Positions 8,926 to 17,533 of a stretch of DNA of 64,000 nucleotides are shown here, one piece after another. A program made the translations under genes and the position numbers. Source of the stretch: a virus; IMG/VR virus record IMGVR_UViG_3300049893_000724, positions 1 to 64,000 of that record. The stretch is one strand, 5' to 3'. Numbering within the stretch: position 1 is the stretch's first letter; every line of letters begins with the position of its first letter. A model generated the notes under the pieces. The model did not search any database, was not told the DNA's origin, and was given only the letters and a program-made list of their open reading frames with translations.

Positions 8926-9612
8926 TCAAGTCCCAAGTTCTTTAATACCAATAAAGTCTTGTCCCGGATAATCCTGTAATGTTTCGCCTTCATATTCAAC
9001 GATAAGTTTTTCTAAATCTTTTCTTTCTGCATACACGGTATAGTAACAATTGATTGCGCCACCTTCTCTATTTTTTACGATGATATTTTTACCCCATTCA
9101 ATTTTTTCTACAAATAGTTCTTGATATAATCCTATCGAAGTTAAATTCACTGTGATTGTTTCTGGATTAATCAATTCTTCCCAATAATCAGGCAGTTGAA
9201 TAACATTAGTATTTTCTAACTTCCCTCTAAAATATACAGCGATCTCTGGTCCTTCTAAAGAAACGTGTCTTAAACGATGATTTTCTTTAGATGGATGCTT
9301 AATATCAAATGGTTTTGCAGGCAATGCTCTTGCGGTTGCTAACTGTCCATCCAACCAAGTGCTAATTATAGTGCCATTAATTGTAATATTTTGAGTAACT
9401 GTAAAATTATCAATTTTTCCATTACTATGATAATAAGGAGTACAAGCGTCGCTAGGATAACGACTTTGATCCATATTACCATACCAAATATATTCGGGAG
9501 AAGTCATTGCCGTTCCCCATCCACCTGCTGCTACATCACAGTTCTTACCTGATGCAGATGGTACAAATTCACCTGGGAATGATGCGTTTTCTGGTTGTCC
9601 GGGTGCGGGCAT
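8926..9612 (-). CDS. Fibre-like virion protein, 228 aa, paralogue of its neighbour
   Basis: The C-terminal 140 residues contain a block shared with the next gene upstream: KPFDIKHPSKENHRLRHVSLEGPE, followed by VYFRGKL, an LPDYWEELI segment and, near the end, VEYEGETLQDYPG. This (K)xFDIxHPxKxxxRLRHxxxEGPE block is familiar from cyanophage fibre or virion proteins of unknown fold. The N-terminus differs and is probably the attachment part. The ATG at 9612 is chosen because AAAGGAG lies at good spacing; an in-frame TTG six bases upstream is too close to it. It follows its paralogue with no gap. A structural role is inferred from family and context. Confidence 0.7.
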   Translation of the reverse strand: MPAPGQPENASFPGEFVPSASGKNCDVAAGGWGTAMTSPEYIWYGNMDQSRYPSDACTPYYHSNGKIDNFTVTQNITINGTIISTWLDGQLATARALPAKPFDIKHPSKENHRLRHVSLEGPEIAVYFRGKLENTNVIQLPDYWEELINPETITVNLTSIGLYQELFVEKIEWGKNIIVKNREGGAINCYYTVYAERKDLEKLIVEYEGETLQDYPGQDFIGIKELGT

Positions 9613-9614
9613 TT

Positions 9615-10409
9615 TCAATTCTCCTTTCTAACGTCATAGTGGTATCCAGAAACTGAGTATTCATTGTTGTTTCCTGGATAATCTGCTGGGCTTTCACCCT
9701 CATATTCTGGAATTAATCGTTCACCATCAGCACGAGTTCCAAAAATATGATAGAAGCAATGAATAGGAATTCCGCTTCTTGATTGTAGATAAACTTTCTC
9801 TTCATCAATTCTCTTTACAATTACATCTTGGTGAGCACCAATTGGAGTAAGAGATACTGTGATGGTTGTGAAGTCTACAAGTTTCTTCCAGTATTGTGGA
9901 AGTTCAATTTCAGTTCTGTTGAGAACCTTTCCTCTCACATAAACATCATTTGATGGACCTTCTGGACAGGTGTGGCGAAGTCTCCAACCCTCTTTAGTTG
10001 GGTGAGGAATATCAAAGTTTTTCTTTGCTGCAAGAATATGACCACCACAGTTGGAAATCACATTGCCCGATACAATCAGGTCACCACCCGCTTGGATACG
10101 ATAATTCACATCCAAGTTTCCCATCACTGCAGCATTGTTTGAGACGCACAGTGCATAAGGATTACTTACGGGTAAACATAAAGCACCTGGTACAAACGGT
10201 GGAGTAGAATCTGGATCTGGATTTGATAGTGGTCCAATATTTACAGTTGCATATGCTGTAGGAAAGTGTGTTGGACTTCCAAAAACAGCAGGACCTTCAA
10301 TAAAAGCAGATCCATTAATTTTTTGGTCGCCCTCCTTAATTGCAGGAACAACACCTGCTCCTACTTTAAGTTGCCCACCTACGTTTACATCATCCCATCC
10401 TGCAGTCAT
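9615..10409 (-). CDS. Fibre-like virion protein, 264 aa, paralogue of its neighbour
   Basis: This is the second copy of the FDIPHPTKEGWRLRHTCPEGP module, followed by VYVRGKVLNRTEIELPQYW and, at the end, IPEYEGESPADYPGNN. The N-terminal half is made of short beta strands and glycines (VGAGVVPAIKEGDQKINGSAFIEGPAVFG), consistent with a trimeric fibre shaft. Residues 110-125 include VISNCGGHILAAKKNFDIPH, where the shared module begins. It is in an operon with the spike-like gene upstream (12 bases) and its paralogue downstream. The two genes look like an old tandem duplication with diverged heads. Confidence 0.7.
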   Translation of the reverse strand: MTAGWDDVNVGGQLKVGAGVVPAIKEGDQKINGSAFIEGPAVFGSPTHFPTAYATVNIGPLSNPDPDSTPPFVPGALCLPVSNPYALCVSNNAAVMGNLDVNYRIQAGGDLIVSGNVISNCGGHILAAKKNFDIPHPTKEGWRLRHTCPEGPSNDVYVRGKVLNRTEIELPQYWKKLVDFTTITVSLTPIGAHQDVIVKRIDEEKVYLQSRSGIPIHCFYHIFGTRADGERLIPEYEGESPADYPGNNNEYSVSGYHYDVRKEN

Positions 10410-10421
10410 TGTTTAGCTCCT

Positions 10422-11132
10422 TTATACTCTGTTATTTTTTTGTTGATAATTACGTCCTCCATTCTTGGAGTCCTTCTTCGCACAGGCATCAGTCACCCCC
10501 TTAATAATTGATCCATACATTTTTAAGACTCCATTTGAAATAACTTCTCCTGTTCCTGGTGTTGCTAATTTGTAATTAACTTTTGCGTCTACTAAGAATT
10601 TTTTTGAATCGGTACTGATATTTTCAGTGGCAGTCATTTGGATATTTCCTTTACTGCCGCCTTCACCTGTCGCAACAAGTTCAATATCAGTTCCTTCTAA
10701 TCTAATTTTACCATTAGATGCAACAATAAGTATATTACCATTTTTTGCATTTAACATCAAGGTGTCTTGTGCTTCTTGATTAGCACGACCTGCCTCTACT
10801 TGGAAATTTCCAGGACTTGTAATGGTGGTCCATCCTTTTCTAGGACCATCTTTGTCCATAGAAAATTGATGCTTACCATCTGGTGCTTGCAGAATAACTG
10901 CGGCAGTTACGTCTGCCTGTGAGTGAATATGACCAAAGCTTATCGAACCATGATCATTACCATATCTTATAGCAGTATAATTTTGTTTTGAGGTGTCTGC
11001 TGGATTTGGATTTTCTCCACTGACAGGCAATCTATCTTCAACGCAATTTTTAAAGTTTTCAAAACTTTGAGTTATTTCCTCATTTTTAAGTGCGTTATCT
11101 AAAGATTTAAGTATTCCTGTTTCTTCTGCCAT
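10422..11132 (-). CDS. Spike-like beta-helix virion protein, 236 aa
   Basis: The central part (about residues 110-205) is a row of short repeats typical of the triple-stranded beta-helix of tail spikes: LMLNAKNGNILIVASNGKI, then RLEGTDIELVATG, then NIQMTATENIS. This I-x-L/x-G-x-I-x pattern is what is seen in the C-terminal spike domain of T4 gp5 and in VgrG/gp45-type spikes. The N-terminus is helical. The gp5 protein encoded at 15560-17284 lacks such a helix, so I infer that the spike needle is a separate polypeptide here. Transcription continues from the PA14-repeat gene. The function is inferred from sequence pattern and neighbours. Confidence 0.6.
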   Translation of the reverse strand: MAEETGILKSLDNALKNEEITQSFENFKNCVEDRLPVSGENPNPADTSKQNYTAIRYGNDHGSISFGHIHSQADVTAAVILQAPDGKHQFSMDKDGPRKGWTTITSPGNFQVEAGRANQEAQDTLMLNAKNGNILIVASNGKIRLEGTDIELVATGEGGSKGNIQMTATENISTDSKKFLVDAKVNYKLATPGTGEVISNGVLKMYGSIIKGVTDACAKKDSKNGGRNYQQKNNRV

Positions 11133-11157
11133 TTATAAATCTCCTGGTATGTTATAT

Positions 11158-14100
11158 TTAAATAAGATTTTCAGGCGTCCCAGGGAGGTTAAGTCTAGGA
11201 TTATTACTATTAATGTCAGTACCCTGTCTCTGGATTGCAGATGGAGGTGTGGTGACCTTAGCATCAATACTTTCTTGAAGTGTAGCATAAACCTGAACAA
11301 GATCTCCTGGGGTCTCATAGAACCCCGCATAACTAACTCCGTCTTTATAGAAGACAGCACCATAATAAGGTCTTCCATCAATATAACCAGTTTGTTTCAG
11401 ACCAACCAAGTCAGTAACCTGAATCAACTTATCTGGTGCAACAATTGGATCTCTAATGACTTCTAGCACAGGTATCAATTCTGCACCTATGCCAGTATCA
11501 CTCTCAATTGTTATTTCTGGATAAGTTGTAAAACCATAACACCCACCATTTACAGTCACACCCGTTATCCTACCAAAAGTATCACAAGTATAACTTAAAT
11601 CACAACCAAAATCAGGGGTGATTACTATCCGATCCTTTGAGCAATCATAGTTAATTCCAGTGCTACCTGGACCATCTGGAGGAATAATCACATCTTTTAA
11701 TCTTAAAGTTACTGGATATCCAGGTAAGGGATCTCCAGGGTTATTGGGTCTTGAGCGAGGAAATCTATTTCCAGGTTCATCGACAATTACTGCAACAACA
11801 GGTCCTTTACCTTTAACTTTCTTAGGGCAAGGTGGTGGAATGAGAATTGCAGAGATACCCATTGGATTTTCTGTCCAAGGTTTGCTGATCCCTGTTGAAG
11901 AATCAACAGGGACCGTAATCTGTGCAAATCCAACTACTGGATTTTGTTCAAATCCAGTTTCAGGGATGCGAATATTTGTGAGTTCTAATTCAACTGTTTT
12001 CTTTCCACTTGTTGCATTGAAGTTTAGTTTTCTTCTACCTTCAAATACTTTTGCCCTACCAACTTCAATGCCATCAATTTTTACAATCAAATTATCATCC
12101 GCCTCTGCCTCTAGTGTGTATTGACCTGTCACAGGAAAATCAACATTCGACCAACGGAAGATCCAAGTCTTACCTTGAATTTCTTCATTTGGTTTAGCAT
12201 TAATATTTTGGAAGACAGGTGAAATAAAATCACCTTTATAGTTTGCAATAGGAGTTGGTCCTTCATAAACAACACCAGCAGCAGTGGGTGATTGTTTTAT
12301 GATGGCAGTAGAAACAGTTGTTCCAACTTCTTTTGTAACTTGTGATGAACCTTTCTTCTTCCATACTTTAAGTTTATGCAAACCATAAGACTGAATGGAC
12401 CGTGAGAATCGTCCATCTCTAGTCGGTATAGAAAAAGCAGAAGTTTCTGAAAAAGCACCTAAGGTGACTCTAGTTTGGTCATCAACTTGAATATATTCCC
12501 CTGCAGTATATGGACCTTTTGTTCCAACATCTGCAACTGTCCCATCTATTTTTCCACCACCCCAGAAAATAAATCCATTATTTGTACCAAAAGAAACACC
12601 TGGAGGTCCTAATATGTAAGTAGAAGAACCACCACGAGCCATATTTCCTAATTGAACTGCTCCATATGTAACCCAATTACTAGGAACTCTTGCATCATAC
12701 TTACTACCTGTTGCAATATTGTCACGCAATGGACCAATATATGTTTCCGATTGAAGTTCATATTCATCAACTTGTTCTTGTACTACTATTGGTTGAACAC
12801 TAGGTTGAACTAACCAATCTTTCGTACTGAATACTTTTTTGTTTATCTTTTCATAAGTTTCCGTCACTCCATTTTCAACTTCAATCTGTATCTTGTGTCT
12901 TCCTTTGCTTAGAAAAACTTTCTTCGACTTTGGATTATTTTCTCTGAAGTTATAGATAACTCCACCATCAATTGCTTCGATACCGCTTCTACGTTCAACT
13001 CCACTTCCACCTTTTGTATTTTTTAGATTTGTTGGAATATAATTTGCCTGCATTACAGGTTTATCATCAACTAAAATTCTACCTGCATTATCAACGGTAG
13101 ATTTGAAGGCATAGAAACCATCATAAGGAATATCAACTTCCCATTCGTTTCTATATACGATTCCACCACCATCAGTTCCTTTCTTTGATAATGGTGGAAT
13201 TGGGGAGATTGCATAACGATTCATAAACTGGCTCCACTGGAATCCAGGATCACCTTTATAATTCACTGGCCACCATTTTTGCTTAGCATTTGGAAATCTT
13301 GTAGTCCAAATTGGATTGTTAGGACATCTCCCCTCTTGCTGAGGAATTGGTTCCTGAGGAATGGGTGGCATAGGTGCATCAATTGTTAATGCAACTCCCA
13401 TTGGATTTTCATTCCAAGACCTGGGTGTGACCACTTCATCTTCAGCGAAAGAAGTTTCAATATTTACAGCAAGAGCCATCGGATTACCTTTTGCCAAAGG
13501 TCCAACATTAATTTGCTTCAATTCTGCGATGAGTTTATAACTTCCTTTTTTGAATGCTCTTGTTTCTAAACTCTTTCCGGTGCTTTTACCAGGAGAACTA
13601 TATCCTATTTTTGTAATGACTGTTTCTGTTCCAGCGCCAATAAACTTTAGAGTTACATCATCATCAACCATTACTTCAATATTGTAGTTTCCATCAACGG
13701 GGAAATTAATATTGTCCCAAACAATTGTGTGAGTGCCCGAAAAACTTTCAGTCTGTGCTTCTGCTGAGTTTGGATCAAAGGGAAGAATACCATATTGATT
13801 TATGAATCCTGCGTCTCTTCCTGCTCTTGGATCCAGTCTCCACAATTGTCGATTTGCTTTACCAATATAATCTACAGTATTAAAAATTTGTCTTGTTTGG
13901 GTACTATCTGTTTGAGTAGATGGTTGTGATTTTGAAGCAATAGGAGTTGGTGTTACTGCATTAGGAAGTGCATTAATTGAAGAAATTGTAAGGTCAACAG
14001 TATCATCAACACAGACAGAAATTTGATAGTCTCCGTCTTCATTAAGAGTTATATTATTCCATTCAATAGTAGTTGTTGAAAATGATTGGAGATTTTCTGG

Positions 14101-15522
14101 AAAGACGCCGTTTTTTATAAGAAAACCATCACTGAAAGCAGCGGCATTTTTTAATTGATCATATTCTGATTTTCTTAATTGTATGATGGGCAAAAGTTTT
14201 GGAGTTGCAGCTCCAATGTTTCCTAAACTATTAAAAACTGTCTTTCCGTTTGCTTTATTTTTTATTTCAATTGCAATTGCCCCAGGGTTACCTAAATTTT
14301 TAAAGACTGCGGTTATTTTGTATGTGCCTGCCTTGAAATTATTAGGAACATCTCTAACTCCCGTATAAGATGTTTGAATTTTAAAAGGTTGTTGTGTTGG
14401 AATTGTGGGTTGGGATATTATTTGCTTTGTTATTTTTTCTTTGATTGGTCTATTATACAAGTCAATTCGAATACGATGCACACCAGCATTTACACTCTTT
14501 TGTATAATATTTGGAGTATCTTTTACACTTAATGCACTATCTTGACGATTATTCTCACCAATAAATGTTACACTTTGAAGATCACCTAGTTTTAAATTAT
14601 CCAGATAGAGTGTTGCCTTATTATCAGCAAGACCTCTGAAAACATATTCACCATCATATGGAAATTCTTCTTCCCATTCAAGGGTAAATCCTTCTCCAGA
14701 AAAGTCACTTCTAGGAGCATTTGATGGTGGAACAGGAGAAATAGCGTGCGCGTTTAAGAAGTCGCTCCAAGCAGGATAAGTTACATTATGTTTAATTTTG
14801 GTTGTTCGATTCGCAGAAGTTACTCTCAGTGGGTTTTTCTTTCTTGTAGTCCACCAAGGTGTTTGTAGTTGTTGTAAAAAGTCTTGGTACTCTTTAATCT
14901 CTATGGCAATAGGATCTTTGGTAAGGTTAGCATATAAAGTAGGATCCCAGTTTCCTAAAACTTTTCCGTCAGGACCATACCTAACACCATATCCAACATC
15001 AGTTGGTTCACAAATTTCATATTCTTCAAAGTCTCCTTCTTGGTCATAATACTCTACAGTCTCTACAACTTCACCAAGAACTGCACGGGCAACCGCACCA
15101 GCACCAATCCCACAGTTATCTTTAACTTCAACAATGGGAGGATACTGATATCCAAATCCACCAGATACTAAATCTACGGCAAGTAATGCGCCATCTTCAC
15201 CAAATACGGGATTACCTTTGGCTCCTACTCCTCCACCACCATAAAAATATACTTCTGGAGATCCACAATCAGAATCTAATACAATGCCACCACAGGAACT
15301 TCCAGCGGATATAATGTCATCGGGAGTTAATTTATTAACTTCATTAATGTTTAGATACTTAATAAAGTTTCTTGTCTTAAAAACAAACTGTGTTCCTGGA
15401 TTTAATTTTGCATAATCATTTGCTTCGCATATGGTAACATTGTCAACAAACCCTCTGTCCGTTGATATGTAACCAACACGAATGGAATTTTTTGTTGCAG
15501 GACCAAAGATATTAAACGACAT
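11158..15522 (-). CDS. Virion structural protein with PA14-like repeats, 1454 aa
   Basis: At least five segments share a PA14-like carbohydrate-binding pattern: a strand ending in W (LEWEEEFPYDGEYVFRGLAD, IEWNNITLNEDGDYQISVCV, IVWDNINFPVDGNYNIEVMV, NEWEVDIPYDGFYAFKSTVD, FRWSNVDFPVTGQYTLEAEA), then DDN or DNA and a beta hairpin. Two copies are preceded by a conserved F(L/M)NxxAISPxPP segment, near residues 240 and 740. Other parts are glycine- and proline-rich connectors. PA14 domains bind glycans, so a role in host-surface binding or a decorated baseplate is plausible. It lies between gp5 and the spike-like gene, with its own AATAAATA late promoter. The exact virion location is unknown. Confidence 0.8.
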   Translation of the reverse strand: MSFNIFGPATKNSIRVGYISTDRGFVDNVTICEANDYAKLNPGTQFVFKTRNFIKYLNINEVNKLTPDDIISAGSSCGGIVLDSDCGSPEVYFYGGGGVGAKGNPVFGEDGALLAVDLVSGGFGYQYPPIVEVKDNCGIGAGAVARAVLGEVVETVEYYDQEGDFEEYEICEPTDVGYGVRYGPDGKVLGNWDPTLYANLTKDPIAIEIKEYQDFLQQLQTPWWTTRKKNPLRVTSANRTTKIKHNVTYPAWSDFLNAHAISPVPPSNAPRSDFSGEGFTLEWEEEFPYDGEYVFRGLADNKATLYLDNLKLGDLQSVTFIGENNRQDSALSVKDTPNIIQKSVNAGVHRIRIDLYNRPIKEKITKQIISQPTIPTQQPFKIQTSYTGVRDVPNNFKAGTYKITAVFKNLGNPGAIAIEIKNKANGKTVFNSLGNIGAATPKLLPIIQLRKSEYDQLKNAAAFSDGFLIKNGVFPENLQSFSTTTIEWNNITLNEDGDYQISVCVDDTVDLTISSINALPNAVTPTPIASKSQPSTQTDSTQTRQIFNTVDYIGKANRQLWRLDPRAGRDAGFINQYGILPFDPNSAEAQTESFSGTHTIVWDNINFPVDGNYNIEVMVDDDVTLKFIGAGTETVITKIGYSSPGKSTGKSLETRAFKKGSYKLIAELKQINVGPLAKGNPMALAVNIETSFAEDEVVTPRSWNENPMGVALTIDAPMPPIPQEPIPQQEGRCPNNPIWTTRFPNAKQKWWPVNYKGDPGFQWSQFMNRYAISPIPPLSKKGTDGGGIVYRNEWEVDIPYDGFYAFKSTVDNAGRILVDDKPVMQANYIPTNLKNTKGGSGVERRSGIEAIDGGVIYNFRENNPKSKKVFLSKGRHKIQIEVENGVTETYEKINKKVFSTKDWLVQPSVQPIVVQEQVDEYELQSETYIGPLRDNIATGSKYDARVPSNWVTYGAVQLGNMARGGSSTYILGPPGVSFGTNNGFIFWGGGKIDGTVADVGTKGPYTAGEYIQVDDQTRVTLGAFSETSAFSIPTRDGRFSRSIQSYGLHKLKVWKKKGSSQVTKEVGTTVSTAIIKQSPTAAGVVYEGPTPIANYKGDFISPVFQNINAKPNEEIQGKTWIFRWSNVDFPVTGQYTLEAEADDNLIVKIDGIEVGRAKVFEGRRKLNFNATSGKKTVELELTNIRIPETGFEQNPVVGFAQITVPVDSSTGISKPWTENPMGISAILIPPPCPKKVKGKGPVVAVIVDEPGNRFPRSRPNNPGDPLPGYPVTLRLKDVIIPPDGPGSTGINYDCSKDRIVITPDFGCDLSYTCDTFGRITGVTVNGGCYGFTTYPEITIESDTGIGAELIPVLEVIRDPIVAPDKLIQVTDLVGLKQTGYIDGRPYYGAVFYKDGVSYAGFYETPGDLVQVYATLQESIDAKVTTPPSAIQRQGTDINSNNPRLNLPGTPENLI

Positions 15523-15556
15523 TACTTATTAGTTCTATCTTTTTTCTTCATAGTGG

Positions 15557-15564
15557 TATTTATT
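15557..15564 (-). promoter_or_regulatory. Late promoter motif AATAAATA for the PA14-repeat gene
   Basis: AATAAATA on the minus strand overlaps the last codons of gp5 and lies 35 bases before the ATG at 15522. It fits the NATAAATA late consensus, with spacing like the other late promoters in this window. Confidence 0.55.
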
Positions 15565-17284
15565 GTTTAAGTTTAACGTCTGGTGTTGCTTTTGTTGGTT
15601 CTAGATATGGAGCATCTGGTATTGGTGATACTGAAACTGATTGTTGTGCTGCATTATCAACACCCTTTTCACTTGGAAGTTGGGAATCTGGTTGTGCTCC
15701 ACTACCTCTTCCAAATGTATAGAAATCAGATACTGCAACATTAGGTTTCAACTCACATCCAAATATATTCAAACTAATATTAGTAAAACTTAATGCATCA
15801 GATAAACTTCCGCTAATATTACCAATGTTGGAAGTTATATCTGATAAGGATCCACTAACACCAGCAATTTGCCCTTGAATATCATCAAGAAAAGCATTTA
15901 CATTATCAACAATTGTATTATTTGCATCATCAATTTTTTGCTTGTTATATGAAATTGCCTGTCCCGCAAGAGTTTCTGCATAACACATTGGAACACTAGG
16001 AGTTATATTCCTATTTGAAGGACTACTTCTCATTTGTTCTTCCAACTCTTTTGGTTTTAAAATACCAACTAACAAACTTTCAATAAGTCCACACAAACCT
16101 TGCGTAATTTTATTATACAAACATAAAATAAGTTCAACAAGAATTTCTTTCATATCAGCAAACATATTTCTCATGCTCGAAGGCATTGCTGATACCACCT
16201 TAGTAAGTTCTTTGTTCAACAGTTTAAGAACATACTCCATAATCTTATCAAAAATAATCTTCATATATTTTGCAATAATACAAGCCGCTTTAGAAATCAA
16301 GTTTTGTATACTCGTGATTAAACCAGAAACTGCATCTGCATAGCAAGTAATTGCATTTAAGTATTTTTTAATTTCACGCATCAAGTTATCCAAAACTGTT
16401 TGAATACACTTAAGTGCTGATGTAATTTTATTTTCCCCTGGTTTCATCAAGGGAATTTTTTCATCATAAAGATCTTTTCGTTTTAAATCTGCCGCACTTA
16501 TTTGATGAACGGCATCAGCGTTTTCTTTTGCTGCTCCTGGTTGTGGTGGGGATGTAGGTGAACTTGCTTCTTTACATCTATTTTTAATTCCCTCTGCTAC
16601 TACCTTTTGTACATATTCTTCCTTCGCAGTCCCCACTAATCCTTTTTGATCTGCTTCTGCTCTCGCACTTTGAGCATCTGCAAGTTGCGTTGATGTAAGT
16701 GGTTTATCTGGTCTTAATCCATACTTATTAAGAGTAACTCCAGGAGGGGCTGGAGCACATTCATCTGCTTGTGCTTTTGATTTGGGTTTAAGAACTACCT
16801 TTCCTTCATCAGGAACCTTTGGTTTAGCAGTTCCTTTTGGTGGATTTTTTCCAGCAGCATGTCCACTTGTAGCGGCAAAATTTTCTTTCCAATTAGTATT
16901 CAGAGCGGTCTGAGCATTATTGCCCAGAACACCCATAATAACTGGAACTTGTTGGTCTTGTCCATCAAGAAAGAAACCAAATACAAAATTTCCTTGGCGT
17001 AGATTAGGTGTTTGTGATGAATTTGCCTGCCCACCGCCAGCAGTGACAGGATACATTACCTGAGCCCAAGGCAGTTGATCCGAAGGAATCGTTGCTTCCT
17101 CTCTGTCGTGCAACCCAATAATCCTTACTTTATATCTTCTTCCCCATCCAGGAATGGTATTTGCATCTGCGAATTTTCCCGGCAGAATGTTATCTCTCCA
17201 AGTGGAATCGTCAGCAATCTGACCAATCCACCAGTTAAAACCTCCACCCAAAAACCCTGGATTGAATAAAGAACTTTCAGCCAT
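15560..17284 (-). CDS. 5: Baseplate hub subunit gp5 (OB-fold hub, no lysozyme domain), 574 aa
   Basis: The N-terminus is the gp5 OB-fold: GRRYKVRIIGLHDREE, DQLPWAQVMYP and NFVFGFFLDGQDQQVPVIMG within the first 130 residues. This domain plugs into the gp27 trimer at the centre of the baseplate. A Pro/Lys-rich linker follows, then a long cysteine-containing helical region (about 290-430). I see no GH24 lysozyme motif and no long beta-helix, both of which T4 gp5 has, so those functions must lie elsewhere. It starts inside the stop of the CP12-like gene (TGATG) and is followed by the PA14-repeat gene. The assignment as the gp5 hub is good; the fate of the rest of T4 gp5 is inference. Confidence 0.85.
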   Translation of the reverse strand: MAESSLFNPGFLGGGFNWWIGQIADDSTWRDNILPGKFADANTIPGWGRRYKVRIIGLHDREEATIPSDQLPWAQVMYPVTAGGGQANSSQTPNLRQGNFVFGFFLDGQDQQVPVIMGVLGNNAQTALNTNWKENFAATSGHAAGKNPPKGTAKPKVPDEGKVVLKPKSKAQADECAPAPPGVTLNKYGLRPDKPLTSTQLADAQSARAEADQKGLVGTAKEEYVQKVVAEGIKNRCKEASSPTSPPQPGAAKENADAVHQISAADLKRKDLYDEKIPLMKPGENKITSALKCIQTVLDNLMREIKKYLNAITCYADAVSGLITSIQNLISKAACIIAKYMKIIFDKIMEYVLKLLNKELTKVVSAMPSSMRNMFADMKEILVELILCLYNKITQGLCGLIESLLVGILKPKELEEQMRSSPSNRNITPSVPMCYAETLAGQAISYNKQKIDDANNTIVDNVNAFLDDIQGQIAGVSGSLSDITSNIGNISGSLSDALSFTNISLNIFGCELKPNVAVSDFYTFGRGSGAQPDSQLPSEKGVDNAAQQSVSVSPIPDAPYLEPTKATPDVKLKQ

Positions 17285-17496
17285 CAGTCTTCATAAATCC
17301 TGCATTCAGATGCATCTGGGTGATCATTACAATACAACTCTAAACCAGTTGGGTCGTGATGATCATTGGGATGATTTTCAACCCATCTTTCAAGAGCATC
17401 TAACTCTTCTTCTACATGGCGTCTTGCTTGTGCTGATGTAGTTGGATCATCTAATATTTTTTTGTCATGCTCTATGTGCTTTTCTACACTTTCCAT
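17284..17496 (-). CDS. cp12: CP12-like Calvin-cycle inhibitor, 70 aa
   Basis: The C-terminus LELYCNDHPDASECRIYED is the CP12 signature (family form LELYCDENPEADECRVYDD) that binds GAPDH, with the two cysteines eight residues apart. The middle (RRHVEEELDALERWV) resembles the AWDxVEEL core of CP12. The N-terminal cysteine pair of plant CP12 is absent, as in some cyanobacterial and phage forms. CP12 blocks GAPDH and phosphoribulokinase, redirecting carbon from the Calvin cycle to NADPH-making routes during infection; this is known for cyanophages. Oddly, the gene lies inside the baseplate operon and its TGA overlaps the gp5 ATG, so it would be made with late structural proteins. Confidence 0.85.
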   Translation of the reverse strand: MESVEKHIEHDKKILDDPTTSAQARRHVEEELDALERWVENHPNDHHDPTGLELYCNDHPDASECRIYED

Positions 17497-17533
17497 AGTA
17501 GGAATTTATCAGTGTTATTTACTATTTAACAGT

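Noticed and set aside
11660-12124. A 154-codon plus-strand frame inside the PA14-repeat gene
   Set aside because: The minus-strand gene has clear repeated domains here; the plus frame has no ribosome site or motif.
15560-17284. A lysozyme domain in gp5 as in T4
   Set aside because: No GH24 Glu-Asp-Thr pattern is visible anywhere in the protein; the middle is helical and cysteine-containing.
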